Shown here: positions 1 to 7,660 of the stretch, one piece after another
How the letters are laid out: every line of letters begins with the position of its first letter
Numbering within the stretch: position 1 is the stretch's first letter
Source: Deinococci bacterium
Lineage (GTDB): Bacteria; Deinococcota; Deinococci; Deinococcales; Trueperaceae
Reading direction: 5' to 3'
DNA length: 42,595 bases
Assembly: GCA_030149325.1 (NCBI GenBank)
Contig: JASBRS010000061.1
Span: forward strand, 1 to 42,595
Program-made: the position numbers and the translations under genes
Notes under the pieces: generated by a model
What the model saw: only the letters and a program-made list of their open reading frames with translations
What the model was told of the DNA's origin: nothing
Database searches by the model: none

Positions 1-69
1 CTCGCGCGCCTGGCCGCGGTCGGCGCCGAGCGCGTGCCGCCCGCGGTGGGCGCCGCGGTGCCGACGTGA
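1..69 (+). CDS. 3' end of an upstream gene (partial)
   Basis: Reading frame 1 is open from the window edge to a TGA at 67-69 and encodes 22 residues ending in GAAVPT. The stop lies 110 bases before the phenylacetate-CoA ligase and on the same strand, so this is probably the tail of another gene of the same operon. Too little is present to name a family. The open frame could also be chance in such GC-rich DNA. Confidence 0.4.
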   Translation, partial: LARLAAVGAERVPPAVGAAVPT

Positions 70-89
70 GCTCCGCCGGACCGAAGGCC

Positions 90-133
90 CCCGGCCAGGC
101 CGCCGCCGAAGGGCGGCCGCGGCGCTGGCCGGG
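90..133. terminator. long GC-rich dyad between partial gene and paaK
   Basis: Arms CCCGGCCAG (90-98) and CTGGCCGGG (125-133) are perfect complements, and inside them GGCCGCC (98-104) can pair with GGCGGCC (112-118). No T-run follows, so it is at best a weak terminator or an mRNA-processing stem between two cistrons. Position and symmetry are seen; function is inferred. Confidence 0.35.
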
Positions 134-178
134 AGGCCGACGCGTCCCGCGGGCCCGCTCCTCGGGCCGGAGGTGAGC

Positions 179-1516
179 ATGTTCGATCCCGCCGTCGAGA
201 CCCTCCCGCGCCCCCAGCTGCGCGCCCTCCAGGACGGGCGCGCACGCCGACTTGCGGCGTACGTCTACGAGCGCGTGCCCTTCTACCGGCAGCGCATGGA
301 CGAAGCGGGCCTCCACCCCGGCGCCGTGCGCGGCGTCGCGGACCTGACGCGCCTGCCCCTGACGCGCAAGGAGGACCTGCGCGCCTCCTACCCGATGGGG
401 ATGTTCGCCGTCCCGCAGGAGCAGGTGCTGCGCATCCACGCCTCCAGCGGGACCCGCGGCCGACCCACTCTGGTCGGCTACACCCGGCGCGACCTCGAGA
501 CCTTCGCCGAGGTCAACGCCCGCAGCCTGGCCGCCGGCGGCGCGCGGCCCGGCATGGTGTTCCACAACGCCTACGGCTACGGGCTGTTCACCGGCGGGCT
601 CGGGCTCCACGCCGGCGCCGAGCGCCTGGGCATGACGGTGGTGCCCGCCTCCGGCGGCATGACCGAACGCCAGGTCATGCTCATCCTCGACCTCCAGCCC
701 CAGATCATCGCCTGCACACCGTCGTACGCGCAGACGCTGGCCGAGGCCTTCCGCAGCCGCGGCGTGCCCCCCGACCAGATCAGCCTCGAGTACGGCGTCC
801 TCGGCGCCGAGCCCTGGACCGAGACGATCCGGCAGGACGTCGAGCGGGGCCTCGGCATCCGCGCCACCAACATCTACGGGCTCTCCGAGGTCATCGGACC
901 GGGCGTCGCCAACGAGGCCGTCGAGGAGCAGGACGGCAGCTACCTGTGGGAGGACCACTTCTACCCGGAGATCGTCGACCGCGACAGCGGCGAGCCGTTG
1001 CCCGACGGCGAGGAGGGGGTGCTGGTGATCACCACGCTGACCAAGGAGGCGTTGCCGCTGCTGCGCTACTGGACGGGGGACATCACCTCGCTGACGCGCG
1101 AGCCCGGACCCGGCGGCCGCACCCACGCGCGCATCGGCCGCATCAAGGGGCGGGCCGACGACATGCTGATCGTGCGCGGGGTCAACGTCTACCCCACCCA
1201 GATCGAAGCGGCCCTGGCCGGCCTGGCCGAGGCCTCGCCCCACTACCAGCTGCTGGTGCGGAGGACGCGCACGCTCGACGAGCTCGAGCTCCGTCTGGAG
1301 CTCACCGAGGAGGCCTTCCGCGCCGTCGGCGAGGGCGTCCTCGCCGACGGCGACCAGCGTGGGAAGCGCGCCGTACGCGTGCTGCGCGACGCCGTCCAGC
1401 ACCGCATCCGCGAGCACCTCGGCATCGCCGTCGAGGTATCGCTGCTGGCGCCGGGGACGGTCCCGCGCTCGGCCGGTGGCAAGCTGCACCGGGTCGTCGA
1501 CGAACGGACGCTGTAG
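179..1516 (+). CDS. paaK: phenylacetate-CoA ligase (PaaK-type)
   Basis: Cytosolic AMP-forming ligase of the ANL superfamily that activates phenylacetate, or a related aryl acid, to its CoA thioester. About 445 residues, the usual PaaK length. The ATP-binding loop SSGTRGRPT lies near residues 89-97, the A5-type YGLSE at 233-237, TGD near 299-301, and the C-terminal domain ends with the conserved lysine segment SAGGKLHR (Lys about 435). ATG at 179 is chosen because GGAGG at 169-173 sits 5 bases upstream; an in-frame GTG at 173 overlaps that ribosome site and is unlikely. Followed after 4 bases by a hotdog thioesterase, and further on by an EthD-like gene, a crotonase remnant and an aldehyde dehydrogenase, which fits an aromatic-acid (Paa) cluster. 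The exact acid substrate is inferred. Confidence 0.9.
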   Translation: MFDPAVETLPRPQLRALQDGRARRLAAYVYERVPFYRQRMDEAGLHPGAVRGVADLTRLPLTRKEDLRASYPMGMFAVPQEQVLRIHASSGTRGRPTLVGYTRRDLETFAEVNARSLAAGGARPGMVFHNAYGYGLFTGGLGLHAGAERLGMTVVPASGGMTERQVMLILDLQPQIIACTPSYAQTLAEAFRSRGVPPDQISLEYGVLGAEPWTETIRQDVERGLGIRATNIYGLSEVIGPGVANEAVEEQDGSYLWEDHFYPEIVDRDSGEPLPDGEEGVLVITTLTKEALPLLRYWTGDITSLTREPGPGGRTHARIGRIKGRADDMLIVRGVNVYPTQIEAALAGLAEASPHYQLLVRRTRTLDELELRLELTEEAFRAVGEGVLADGDQRGKRAVRVLRDAVQHRIREHLGIAVEVSLLAPGTVPRSAGGKLHRVVDERTL

Positions 1517-1520
1517 CGAC

Positions 1521-1973
1521 GTGCGAGCCATCCCCGAGGGCAGCGAAGCGCGCCACGACATCGTCGTGACCGACGCCATGACCGTCGACTTCGAGCAGGC
1601 CGACCCGCGGCTGGGCCGCCTGCACCCCGTGTACGCCACCTACTGGCTCACCAAGCACGCGGAGCTGGCCGGACGCAAGCTCATCCTGCCCTACCTCGAG
1701 GACGGCGAGGAGGGGATCGGCTACCAGGTGGGGCTCACGCACCTGGCGTCCGCCCTCCCCGGCATGCGGGTCGAGGTGACGGCGCGGCTCCGCAGCCAGG
1801 AGGGCAACCGCGTGGTGGCCGACGTGCGCGCCGTCAACGAGCTGGGCGACGTGGTCGGCGAGGGCACCACCACCCAGGTGATCCTGTCGCAGGTCCGGCT
1901 CGAGCGCAGCTTCGAGCGCCTGCGCGAGCGCTGGCGGCTCACCCGGGCCCAGGCCGACGAGGCGGGCGGGTGA
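1521..1973 (+). CDS. hotdog-fold thioesterase, FlK/PaaI-like
   Basis: About 150 residues. After a short N-terminus the segment VTDAMTVDFEQ, a central LHPVYATYWLTKHAEL helix and GYQVGLTHLASALPGM match the hotdog acyl-CoA thioesterases of the fluoroacetyl-CoA thioesterase (FlK) type, followed by a GEGTTTQVIL strand. It probably hydrolyses an acyl-CoA in the cytosol. Next to a phenylacetate-CoA ligase a PaaI-like housekeeping role, releasing CoA from dead-end aryl-CoA, is plausible. GTG at 1521 is the first start after the paaK stop (4-base gap). It has no clear ribosome site, so translation is probably coupled to paaK, and a start further in (near codon 16) is possible. Confidence 0.75.
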   Translation: MRAIPEGSEARHDIVVTDAMTVDFEQADPRLGRLHPVYATYWLTKHAELAGRKLILPYLEDGEEGIGYQVGLTHLASALPGMRVEVTARLRSQEGNRVVADVRAVNELGDVVGEGTTTQVILSQVRLERSFERLRERWRLTRAQADEAGG

Positions 1974-1998
1974 GCCCGGCCCGCGCCGGAGGGAGACC

Positions 1999-2310
1999 AT
2001 GGTCAAGCTGATCGCGCTGTACCGCCGCCCCGACGATCCCGACGCCTTCTTCGAGCACTACCGCGAGGTCCACACGCCCCTGGTGCGGGCGCTGCCCGGC
2101 CTCGAACGCCTGGTGGTCGATCGCGTCACCGCCGACGCCTTCGGGGGCGAGCCGGCCTACGCGCTCATCGCCGAGATGCACTTCGCCGACCGAACGGCCC
2201 TCAAGGAGGCGATGCGCTCCGAGGCCAACCAGCGCGTCGCCGAGGACCTTCGGGCGTTCGCCGGCGACCTGGCCACGGTGCTGATCGCCGACGCCGAGGA
2301 GGTGGGCTAG
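1999..2310 (+). CDS. EthD-family ferredoxin-like (dimeric alpha-beta barrel) protein
   Basis: 103 residues beginning MVKLIALYRRPDDPDAFFEH, a first strand plus helix typical of the EthD family, then HTPLVRALPGLERLVVDRV and a C-terminal helix. EthD proteins are small homodimeric ferredoxin-like folds found in catabolic operons; some are cyclases or monooxygenase accessories, and most have no known reaction. ATG at 1999 has GGAGGGAG just upstream. It lies 25 bases after the thioesterase and 1 base before the crotonase remnant, on one transcript with them. A specific function in the aryl-acid pathway is inference only. Confidence 0.85.
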   Translation: MVKLIALYRRPDDPDAFFEHYREVHTPLVRALPGLERLVVDRVTADAFGGEPAYALIAEMHFADRTALKEAMRSEANQRVAEDLRAFAGDLATVLIADAEEVG

Positions 2311-2311
2311 G

Positions 2312-2515
2312 GTGGCGGCGACAGGTACGGACGGCGCCGGACATCCCATCGACGAACGCCTCGACGGCGGGGTCGGGCCGATCCGCCTCAACCGGCCGGA
2401 GCGGCGCAACGCCCTCGAGCGGCACGCCTTCGCGCTGCTCTTCGGCACCGAGGACCGCCGGGAGGGCCTGCGCGCCTTCCTGGAGAAGCGCACCCCCACC
2501 TGGAAGGGACGATGA
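2312..2515 (+). pseudogene. internally deleted enoyl-CoA hydratase (crotonase) remnant
   Basis: Only 67 codons, yet it joins two recognisable ends of a crotonase. Residues about 20-35 (GVGPIRLNRPERRNAL) are the N-terminal strand and NRP motif. Residues about 38-67, including GTEDRREGLRAFLEKR and a final TPTWKGR, are the C-terminal helices that close enoyl-CoA hydratases of about 255 residues. Roughly 190 residues, with both oxyanion-hole and catalytic glutamate segments, are missing from around nucleotide 2415, and the frame is intact across the joint. The product cannot be a working hydratase. GTG 2312 follows the EthD stop directly and its TGA overlaps the ATG of the HAD gene (ATGA), so translation may still matter for coupling. 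An assembly collapse is an alternative explanation. Confidence 0.65.
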
Positions 2516-3279
2516 CGGCCGCGGCCTCCGCCATCGCGCTGGTGCTGTTCGACATCGACGGCACCCTGGTCGCGCCCGGTGGGACCGGCCGGCGCGCCAT
2601 GCTGGAGGCCGGCACCGCGCTCTTCGGCGACGCCTTCCGCGTCGACGAGCTCGACCCCTCGGGGAAGCTCGATCCCGTCATCTTCGAGGAGCTCGCCGAG
2701 CGGCATCCCGAGCTCGACCTGCGCGGCCGCGCCGGCGAGTTCCACCAGTACTACCTGGCGGCCATGCGCCGTCAGGCCGATCGCATGCGCCCGCTGCCCG
2801 GCGCACGCAGCACCCTCGAACGGCTGGCGACCGAGCCGCGGGTGGCCCTCGGCATCCTCACCGGCAACGTCGCCGCGGTGGCCACCCTGAAGCTGGAGGC
2901 CACCGGGATGACGCAGCCGGGACGGACCGACCCCTTCGCGGTACGCGTCCACGGCGACGACGCTCCGCGCCGCGCCGACCTGGTGCCGCTGGCGCAGCGG
3001 CGCTACCGCCTGCGGCACGGGGCCACCGCGGTGCCGCGGCCCGTGCTGGTGGGCGACACCCCGCGCGACGTGGAGGCCGCCCACGCGCACGGGGCGCCGG
3101 TGCTGGCCGTCGCCACCGGACGCTGGAGCGCCGACGCGCTCCGCGCCGCCGGAGCCGACCGCGTGGTGCAGGACCTGCGTGACCCCACGCCGCTGCTCGA
3201 GCTGATCGCCACGACCCTCTCCCCGACCCCCGAGACCCGCCCCGGCGCCGCCCGAACGCGCCGGGAGACCAGGAGCTGA
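2512..3279 (+). CDS. HAD-superfamily hydrolase, phosphoglycolate-phosphatase-like
   Basis: 255 residues, cytosolic phosphatase fold. Motif I is FDIDGTL with nucleophile Asp14 and acid/base Asp16; motif II is the ILTGN segment near residue 120; motif IV is LVGDTPRDVEAA, with the paired acidic residues that hold Mg2+. The cap between motifs I and II is helical, as in subfamily I (Gph-like) enzymes. ATG 2512 overlaps the stop of the crotonase remnant by 4 bases, showing tight coupling, and the gene ends 2 bases before the aldehyde dehydrogenase. The last ~25 residues are Pro/Arg-rich and probably disordered. The substrate cannot be read from sequence; phosphoglycolate or another small phosphate ester is a family-level guess. 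Confidence 0.87.
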   Translation: MTAAASAIALVLFDIDGTLVAPGGTGRRAMLEAGTALFGDAFRVDELDPSGKLDPVIFEELAERHPELDLRGRAGEFHQYYLAAMRRQADRMRPLPGARSTLERLATEPRVALGILTGNVAAVATLKLEATGMTQPGRTDPFAVRVHGDDAPRRADLVPLAQRRYRLRHGATAVPRPVLVGDTPRDVEAAHAHGAPVLAVATGRWSADALRAAGADRVVQDLRDPTPLLELIATTLSPTPETRPGAARTRRETRS

Positions 3280-3281
3280 CG

Positions 3282-4730
3282 ATGCTGGACGCCACCGAGA
3301 GCTACCTGCAACGCGACAAGCGCCTCTACATCGGCGGGGCCTGGATCGCCGCCGACCGCACCTTCGCGACCCTGAACCCGGCCAACGGCGAGGTGCTGGC
3401 GGAGGTCCCCTTCGGCGGCCACGCCGAGGTGGACGCCGCCGTGGAGGCGGCGCGCAGCGCCTTCGACGGCTGGCGCCGACTGCCCCCGCTGGAGCGCTCA
3501 CGCTGGCTAACGCGCGTCTCCGACGCCATCGAGGCGCACGTCGACGAGCTGGCCGAGATCGAGACGCTCGACAACGGCAAGCCGCTCAAGGAGTCGCGGC
3601 GCGGCGACGTGCCGCTGGCGGCCAACCACTTCCGCTACTTCGCCGGCCTGGCCCCGACCATCGGGGGCCGCACCGTTCCGGTGTCGGCGCGCAGCGTCTT
3701 CAACTACACGCTGCGCGACCCGGTGGGGGTGGTGGCCGCCATCGTGCCCTGGAACTTCCCGCTCTTGATCGCCGCGTGGAAGCTGGCGCCCGCCCTGGCT
3801 GCCGGGTGCACGGTGGTGCTGAAACCGGCCGAGGAGACGCCGCTGAGCGCCCTGCGCCTGGCGGAGATCCTCGACGACCTGGGCTTCCCGAAGGGCGTCG
3901 TGAACGTCGTCACCGGCGATGGCAGCACCGGCAAGGCCCTGGTGGAGCACGCCGGCGTCGACAAGATCACCTTCACCGGCTCGACGGCCGTGGGCAAGCA
4001 GATCATGGCCGAGGCGGCGACGCGCATGGCGCGGGTATCGCTGGAGCTCGGCGGCAAGTCGGCCAGCATCGTGTTCGACGACGCCGACATGAAGACGGCG
4101 CTGTTCGGCCTGGGCCTCGGCATCTTCTACAACCAGGGGCAGCTCTGCACCGCCGGCAGCCGCATGCTGGTGCAGCGCGGCATCGTCGACGAGGTGGTCG
4201 AGAAGCTGGCGGCGCAGGCGGCCAAGGTGCGCCTCGGTCCCGGCCTCGACGAGGGCACCAGCATGGGGCCGCTGATCAGCGAGGAGCAGCGCCAGCGCGT
4301 GCTCGGCTACGTCGAGCAGGGCAAGGCCTCGGGCAGCACGCTGGTGGCCGGGGGCGGGGCCCGCGATCCGGGCTTCTTCCTCGAGCCCACGCTGTTCCTC
4401 ACCGAGAACACCCGGCAGGCCATCGTCCAGGAGGAGATCTTCGGCCCCGTCGGCGCCATCATCCCCTTCGACGACGAGGACGAGGCCGTGCAGCTCGCCA
4501 ACGACTCGCGCTACGGCCTGGCCGGCGGCATCTTCACGCGCGACCTGGCGCGGGCGCACCGAGTGGCCGCGGAGCTCCGCACCGGCACCCTGTGGATCAA
4601 CACCTACAACGTCTTCGACGCAGCCTCGCCCTTCGGCGGCTACAAGGAGTCGGGCTTCGGGCGCGAGATGGGCGAGGAGGCGATCGAGCTCTACACCGAG
4701 GTGAAGTCGGTGTGGGTCAGCACGCGCTGA
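3282..4730 (+). CDS. NAD(P)+-dependent aldehyde dehydrogenase
   Basis: 482 residues, full ALDH-superfamily length. Visible landmarks: PWNFP with Asn158, the cofactor segment FTGSTAVG at 231-238, general base Glu255 in LELGGKS, catalytic Cys289 in NQGQLCTAGSR, and a C-terminal SPFGGYKESGFGRE. It oxidises an aldehyde to the acid in the cytosol. The overall look is that of betaine-aldehyde or phenylacetaldehyde dehydrogenases. Its place at the end of an operon with a phenylacetate-CoA ligase favours supply of phenylacetate from phenylacetaldehyde, which is inference. It lacks the hydratase domain of PaaZ. ATG 3282 has AGGAG about 7 bases upstream. Confidence 0.95.
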   Translation: MLDATESYLQRDKRLYIGGAWIAADRTFATLNPANGEVLAEVPFGGHAEVDAAVEAARSAFDGWRRLPPLERSRWLTRVSDAIEAHVDELAEIETLDNGKPLKESRRGDVPLAANHFRYFAGLAPTIGGRTVPVSARSVFNYTLRDPVGVVAAIVPWNFPLLIAAWKLAPALAAGCTVVLKPAEETPLSALRLAEILDDLGFPKGVVNVVTGDGSTGKALVEHAGVDKITFTGSTAVGKQIMAEAATRMARVSLELGGKSASIVFDDADMKTALFGLGLGIFYNQGQLCTAGSRMLVQRGIVDEVVEKLAAQAAKVRLGPGLDEGTSMGPLISEEQRQRVLGYVEQGKASGSTLVAGGGARDPGFFLEPTLFLTENTRQAIVQEEIFGPVGAIIPFDDEDEAVQLANDSRYGLAGGIFTRDLARAHRVAAELRTGTLWINTYNVFDAASPFGGYKESGFGREMGEEAIELYTEVKSVWVSTR

Positions 4731-4760
4731 GCCGATGCGGCGGCCGACCGATCGAGGCTG

Positions 4761-4766
4761 TAGAGT
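4761..4766 (+). promoter_or_regulatory. -10 element of a probable leaderless promoter
   Basis: TAGAGT ends 6 bases before the GTG of the YczE-type gene, and no Shine-Dalgarno sequence is present. The identical TAGAGT plus 6-base spacing recurs before the gene at 21997. TANNNT placed this close to a start is the leaderless pattern known from Deinococcus. No good -35 is visible. Confidence 0.5.
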
Positions 4767-4772
4767 CCAGGG

Positions 4773-5450
4773 GTGACCGTCGGAGCGCTCGGCGCCGCCT
4801 CCAAGCGCAGCTTCTGGCATCGCCTGGTCCGCCTCAACCTGGGCCTTGCGGCGCTGGGCCTGGGCATCGCGTTCATGCTCGACGCCGGCATCGGCTTGGG
4901 GCCGTGGACCGTCTTCCACCAGGGCGTCAGCCTCGTCACCGGCCTGAGCTTCGGCCGTGCCCTGCAAGGCGTGGGGCTGGTCGTGCTGCTCCTCAGCGTG
5001 GTGCTGACGCGCACGCGGCCGGGCCTGGGGACGGCCCTCAACATGCTGCTGGTCGGGCCGTGGGTCGACGCCTTCCGGGCCCTGCCCGGCTTCCCGCAGG
5101 CGCACGGCTACGTCGGCGGCATCCCGGAGTTCCTGCTCGGCCTCACGCTGCAGGGGCTCGGTACCGGCCTCTACATCGCCGCTCGCTTCGGGGCCGGGCC
5201 GCGCGACGGTCTCGTCCTGGGGCTCGCTCGGATGCTGCGCCTCAGCGTGCGCCTCACGCGCACCGGGCTCGAGCTGGTGGTGCTGGCGACCGGCTGGGCG
5301 ATGGGCGGCCAGGTCGGGCTCGGCACGGTGCTGTTCGCGTTGGGCATCGGGCCGCTGATGCAGCTCTTCCTGCGGGCGTTCGCGACACGAGCCTCCGAGG
5401 CCGACCCTGCTCCGTCAGGCCTCGGGGTCGAGCCCATCCGCCGGGAGTGA
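4773..5450 (+). CDS. YczE/YitT-type integral membrane protein
   Basis: 225 residues with five to six hydrophobic segments. The N-terminal region LGLAALGLGIAFMLDAGIGLG followed closely by GPWTVFHQGVSLVTGLSFG matches the YczE group of membrane proteins (AGIGLGPWTVFHQG core). A second related half, GTGLYIAARFGAGPRDGLV, follows near residue 130, showing the internal duplication typical of this family. Biochemical function is unknown in the family. GTG 4773 is chosen because translation from it gives the family N-terminus and because of the TAGAGT -10 six bases upstream. Its last 36 bases overlap the 3' end of a small gene on the other strand. Confidence 0.8.
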   Translation: MTVGALGAASKRSFWHRLVRLNLGLAALGLGIAFMLDAGIGLGPWTVFHQGVSLVTGLSFGRALQGVGLVVLLLSVVLTRTRPGLGTALNMLLVGPWVDAFRALPGFPQAHGYVGGIPEFLLGLTLQGLGTGLYIAARFGAGPRDGLVLGLARMLRLSVRLTRTGLELVVLATGWAMGGQVGLGTVLFALGIGPLMQLFLRAFATRASEADPAPSGLGVEPIRRE

Positions 5451-5606
5451 CTCCAGGTGGACGGCGAGCTCGGCAACGTCCGAGAAGTAGCGCGTCTCCC
5501 TCGTCGCCACGTTCAGCAGTGCCGCGCGGAAGGCGGGCGAGCGACCGTGCTCCTGCTCGGTCCAGATGCGGAGTACGTAGGTTCGATGGTCGTCTTTCGA
5601 CGTCAC
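5415..5606 (-). CDS. small conserved-looking protein of 63 residues
   Basis: The reading frame gives a compact protein with the pattern TYVLRIWTEQ, then FRAALLNVATRETRYFSD and a final helix AELAVHLESL. This resembles the short bacterial proteins with a strand-strand-helix layout often seen as Y-L-R-x-W ... W/F-R-A-x-L ... T-x-E-R-x-F. GTG at 5606 has GGAG 8 bases upstream and begins the conserved part; upstream codons are unlike protein. Convergent with, and overlapping by 36 bases, the membrane gene ending at 5450, and 68 bases downstream of the lipoprotein gene on the same strand. Role unknown; the family resemblance is from memory and not checked. Confidence 0.6.
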   Translation of the reverse strand: MTSKDDHRTYVLRIWTEQEHGRSPAFRAALLNVATRETRYFSDVAELAVHLESLPADGLDPEA

Positions 5607-5674
5607 AGTCGACGCTCCGATGCGGGGGTCGGACCGTAGGAACGGTCCGACCCCGAGCGAGAGCCGTGCGTACG

Positions 5675-7381
5675 TCAGGGCAGGCAGCCTTGCGTAGGCG
5701 TGGTGTTGACGGACAGGTACTGGTCGTTGGAGGTCGAGGGCTGGGCGCTCACGTCCCAACAGATCGCCTTGTCCGGGCTGTTCTGGAAGATGCTGTTGTT
5801 GATCTGGACCCCGGAGACCCGGGTGAAGACCTCGCCTGATCCGGAGCTGTCCGCATGTTCCACAACGACGTAGTTGAGGATGTCGCTACCACTGGAGAGA
5901 TCTATCCCGTTCCAGGTGCTGCCGGGCGCTCCCGTCGTGAACGTGATCATCGAAGCCGAGGATCCGCCGTCCGCGTTCAGCGTTCCGCTCGAGCTCACCG
6001 TGAACGTCGTGTTCATGGCGACCTGGACCTGGGTCCCCTGGGCGATCGTGAGGGCCGCATCGACCGAAGGTGTGCCGTCGACGTAGTAGGGGTCGGCGAG
6101 ATGCTTCCACGTCTGAGCGTGGGAAAGGGATGAATCGAAGACCTCGACCCGCTCGTCGCCGTTGTTGAGGTAGGTGCTCGTCGGGTCGAGCGCACCGGCG
6201 CCGTCCATCGTCACGCTGACCGGGTAGCTCACGTTGTTGCTGTAGGTGTTGGCCTGCAAGGAGAGGTCCGGATAGACGGTGGAGGCGTCGAACGCCAGCC
6301 CCATCGAGGCGCTATGGTCGATCACGCTGTGCTTGAGGGTGAAGGGGACGCCGCTGGCAACATCGATCGCTGCGCCCAGCCAGCTCCCGCTGCCGCCGGC
6401 GTGGCTGACGGTCGCGTACTCGAGATCCCCGCTCGATCCGGCGTGGAGGTTGATGCCTCCCCAGGTAGCGGGCACGCTGGAGCCGGGCGAGACGGCACCC
6501 TCGAAGGTGATCCCGGCCGCAGGCGTACCGACGGCCGTGAGGGCCACGGTCCCCCCGGTCGAAGCGTTGACGTCCATGTACGTACCCTGCGTGAACTGCA
6601 GGTCCGAGCCCGGCGCGAGCGTCAAGGACGCGTTGACCGACACGAACCCATCCACGCGATAGGGCGCCTTGAGGTTCCCCCAGGTCTGGGCGAGATCCAC
6701 CGATCCCCCGAAGACCTCGACGGCGTTGTCGGCGTTGTTCGTGTACTGACTCGCAGGGTCCAGGGCGCCGACGGCGTTCGCCGACAGACTCACAGGGAAG
6801 CCGTCCAGGTGATCGAAGGTGTTGGCCTGGAGCGTCAGGTCGGCGATCGAGCCACCGGCGTCGACAGCGAGCCCCATCCCGAGGCCGTAGTCGAGGATGG
6901 AGTTCCGCAACGTGAACGGGATGCCTGAAGCCACCCACAGGGCCGTGCCGTTGCCGGCGTTGGTGCTCCCGGTGTTGCGGATCTCGACGTACTCGAGGTC
7001 GTTGTTCGCGCTGCTGGAGTAGACGTAGATGCCCGCCCAGAAGCCCTTCACGTCGTTGGCGCCCTTGAAGACGATCTCACCGCCCGAAGCGGCGGTACCG
7101 ACCGCGGTGAGCCAACCTCCGGGGTTGACGTTCATCAAGCTGTCCTGCTTGAAGATGATCGTAACGCCGGGCATCAGGGTCAGCGGCGCGTTGACGTCGA
7201 CGTTGCCGGCGGGAGCGTAGCAGCCCGGGGCTAGCGAGGTCGCGGTATCGATGCTGGCGGGCAGCGCGGCGCACAGACCGCCCCCGCCTCCGCCGGCACC
7301 TGGGGACACGGGCGAGCATGCGGGCAGAGCGGCGAACACCGCCAGGCTGGTGATCAGAAGCAGAGCGAGCCTCTTCTTCAT
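5675..7381 (-). CDS. lipoprotein of three beta-helix-type repeats
   Basis: 568 residues. The N-terminus MKKRLALLLITSLAVFAALPAC is a lipoprotein signal, with the lipidated cysteine in the LPAC box, then a GAGGGGGG linker. The rest is three copies of a roughly 170-190-residue module. Each starts with a variant of VDGxxSVNAxLTLxPG, continues through LTAVGT, a WxGI strand, a DLEYVxxxHAG strand, an ASGxPFTLxxSxxD strand and LSLQANTY, and ends near TWxxLxxPYxVDG; the third is degenerate and truncated. Such Asn/Gly-rich short strands suggest a right-handed parallel beta-helix exposed on the cell surface. Carbohydrate or surface binding is only a guess. ATG 7381 has AAAGGAG 5 bases upstream. A PhoB-like regulatory site precedes it. 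Confidence 0.85.
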   Translation of the reverse strand: MKKRLALLLITSLAVFAALPACSPVSPGAGGGGGGLCAALPASIDTATSLAPGCYAPAGNVDVNAPLTLMPGVTIIFKQDSLMNVNPGGWLTAVGTAASGGEIVFKGANDVKGFWAGIYVYSSSANNDLEYVEIRNTGSTNAGNGTALWVASGIPFTLRNSILDYGLGMGLAVDAGGSIADLTLQANTFDHLDGFPVSLSANAVGALDPASQYTNNADNAVEVFGGSVDLAQTWGNLKAPYRVDGFVSVNASLTLAPGSDLQFTQGTYMDVNASTGGTVALTAVGTPAAGITFEGAVSPGSSVPATWGGINLHAGSSGDLEYATVSHAGGSGSWLGAAIDVASGVPFTLKHSVIDHSASMGLAFDASTVYPDLSLQANTYSNNVSYPVSVTMDGAGALDPTSTYLNNGDERVEVFDSSLSHAQTWKHLADPYYVDGTPSVDAALTIAQGTQVQVAMNTTFTVSSSGTLNADGGSSASMITFTTGAPGSTWNGIDLSSGSDILNYVVVEHADSSGSGEVFTRVSGVQINNSIFQNSPDKAICWDVSAQPSTSNDQYLSVNTTPTQGCLP

Positions 7382-7410
7382 GGCGACTCCTTTCGTACGT
7401 AGACGGTCGG

Positions 7411-7459
7411 AGCCTAGCGAGACCGGCGTTATTGGAGCGTTATCGGAGCGTTGTCGGTC
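7411..7459 (-). promoter_or_regulatory. promoter with three 11-bp direct repeats (OmpR/PhoB-type site)
   Basis: Read on the minus strand, 7459-7427 consists of three contiguous 11-mers: GACCGACAACG, CTCCGATAACG and CTCCAATAACG. Ten bases after the last comes a -10 element TAGGCT (7416-7411), and about 30 bases further the ATG of the beta-helix lipoprotein. OmpR/PhoB-family regulators bind 11-bp direct repeats that replace the -35 region about 10 bases upstream of -10, exactly this geometry. The regulator is not in the window. Confidence 0.6.
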
Positions 7460-7660
7460 GCCTCCGCCCCTTCGGCCGCCCGCGAACGCCCTCTCCGACG
7501 CCATGCGCCCGGCTGTGGCAGCCGCAGGTCGAGGAAGGCGGGTGGGAGCTATCATGGGCCGCAACGCGCGCCGAGGACGGGGACCACGACGTCCCCCGCG
7601 CGGCGCGCCGGGGCCGGTCGAGACGTGCGGGGATCGGCCCTTCCTGTGGAGGCGGGGAGC

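Noticed and set aside
3282-4730. PaaZ bifunctional enzyme
   Set aside because: Only the aldehyde dehydrogenase half is present (482 residues); there is no hydratase domain.
3776-5839. 687-codon plus-strand frame across aldehyde dehydrogenase and membrane genes
   Set aside because: A shadow frame rich in Arg/Ala/Gly, in a different phase from two well-supported genes.
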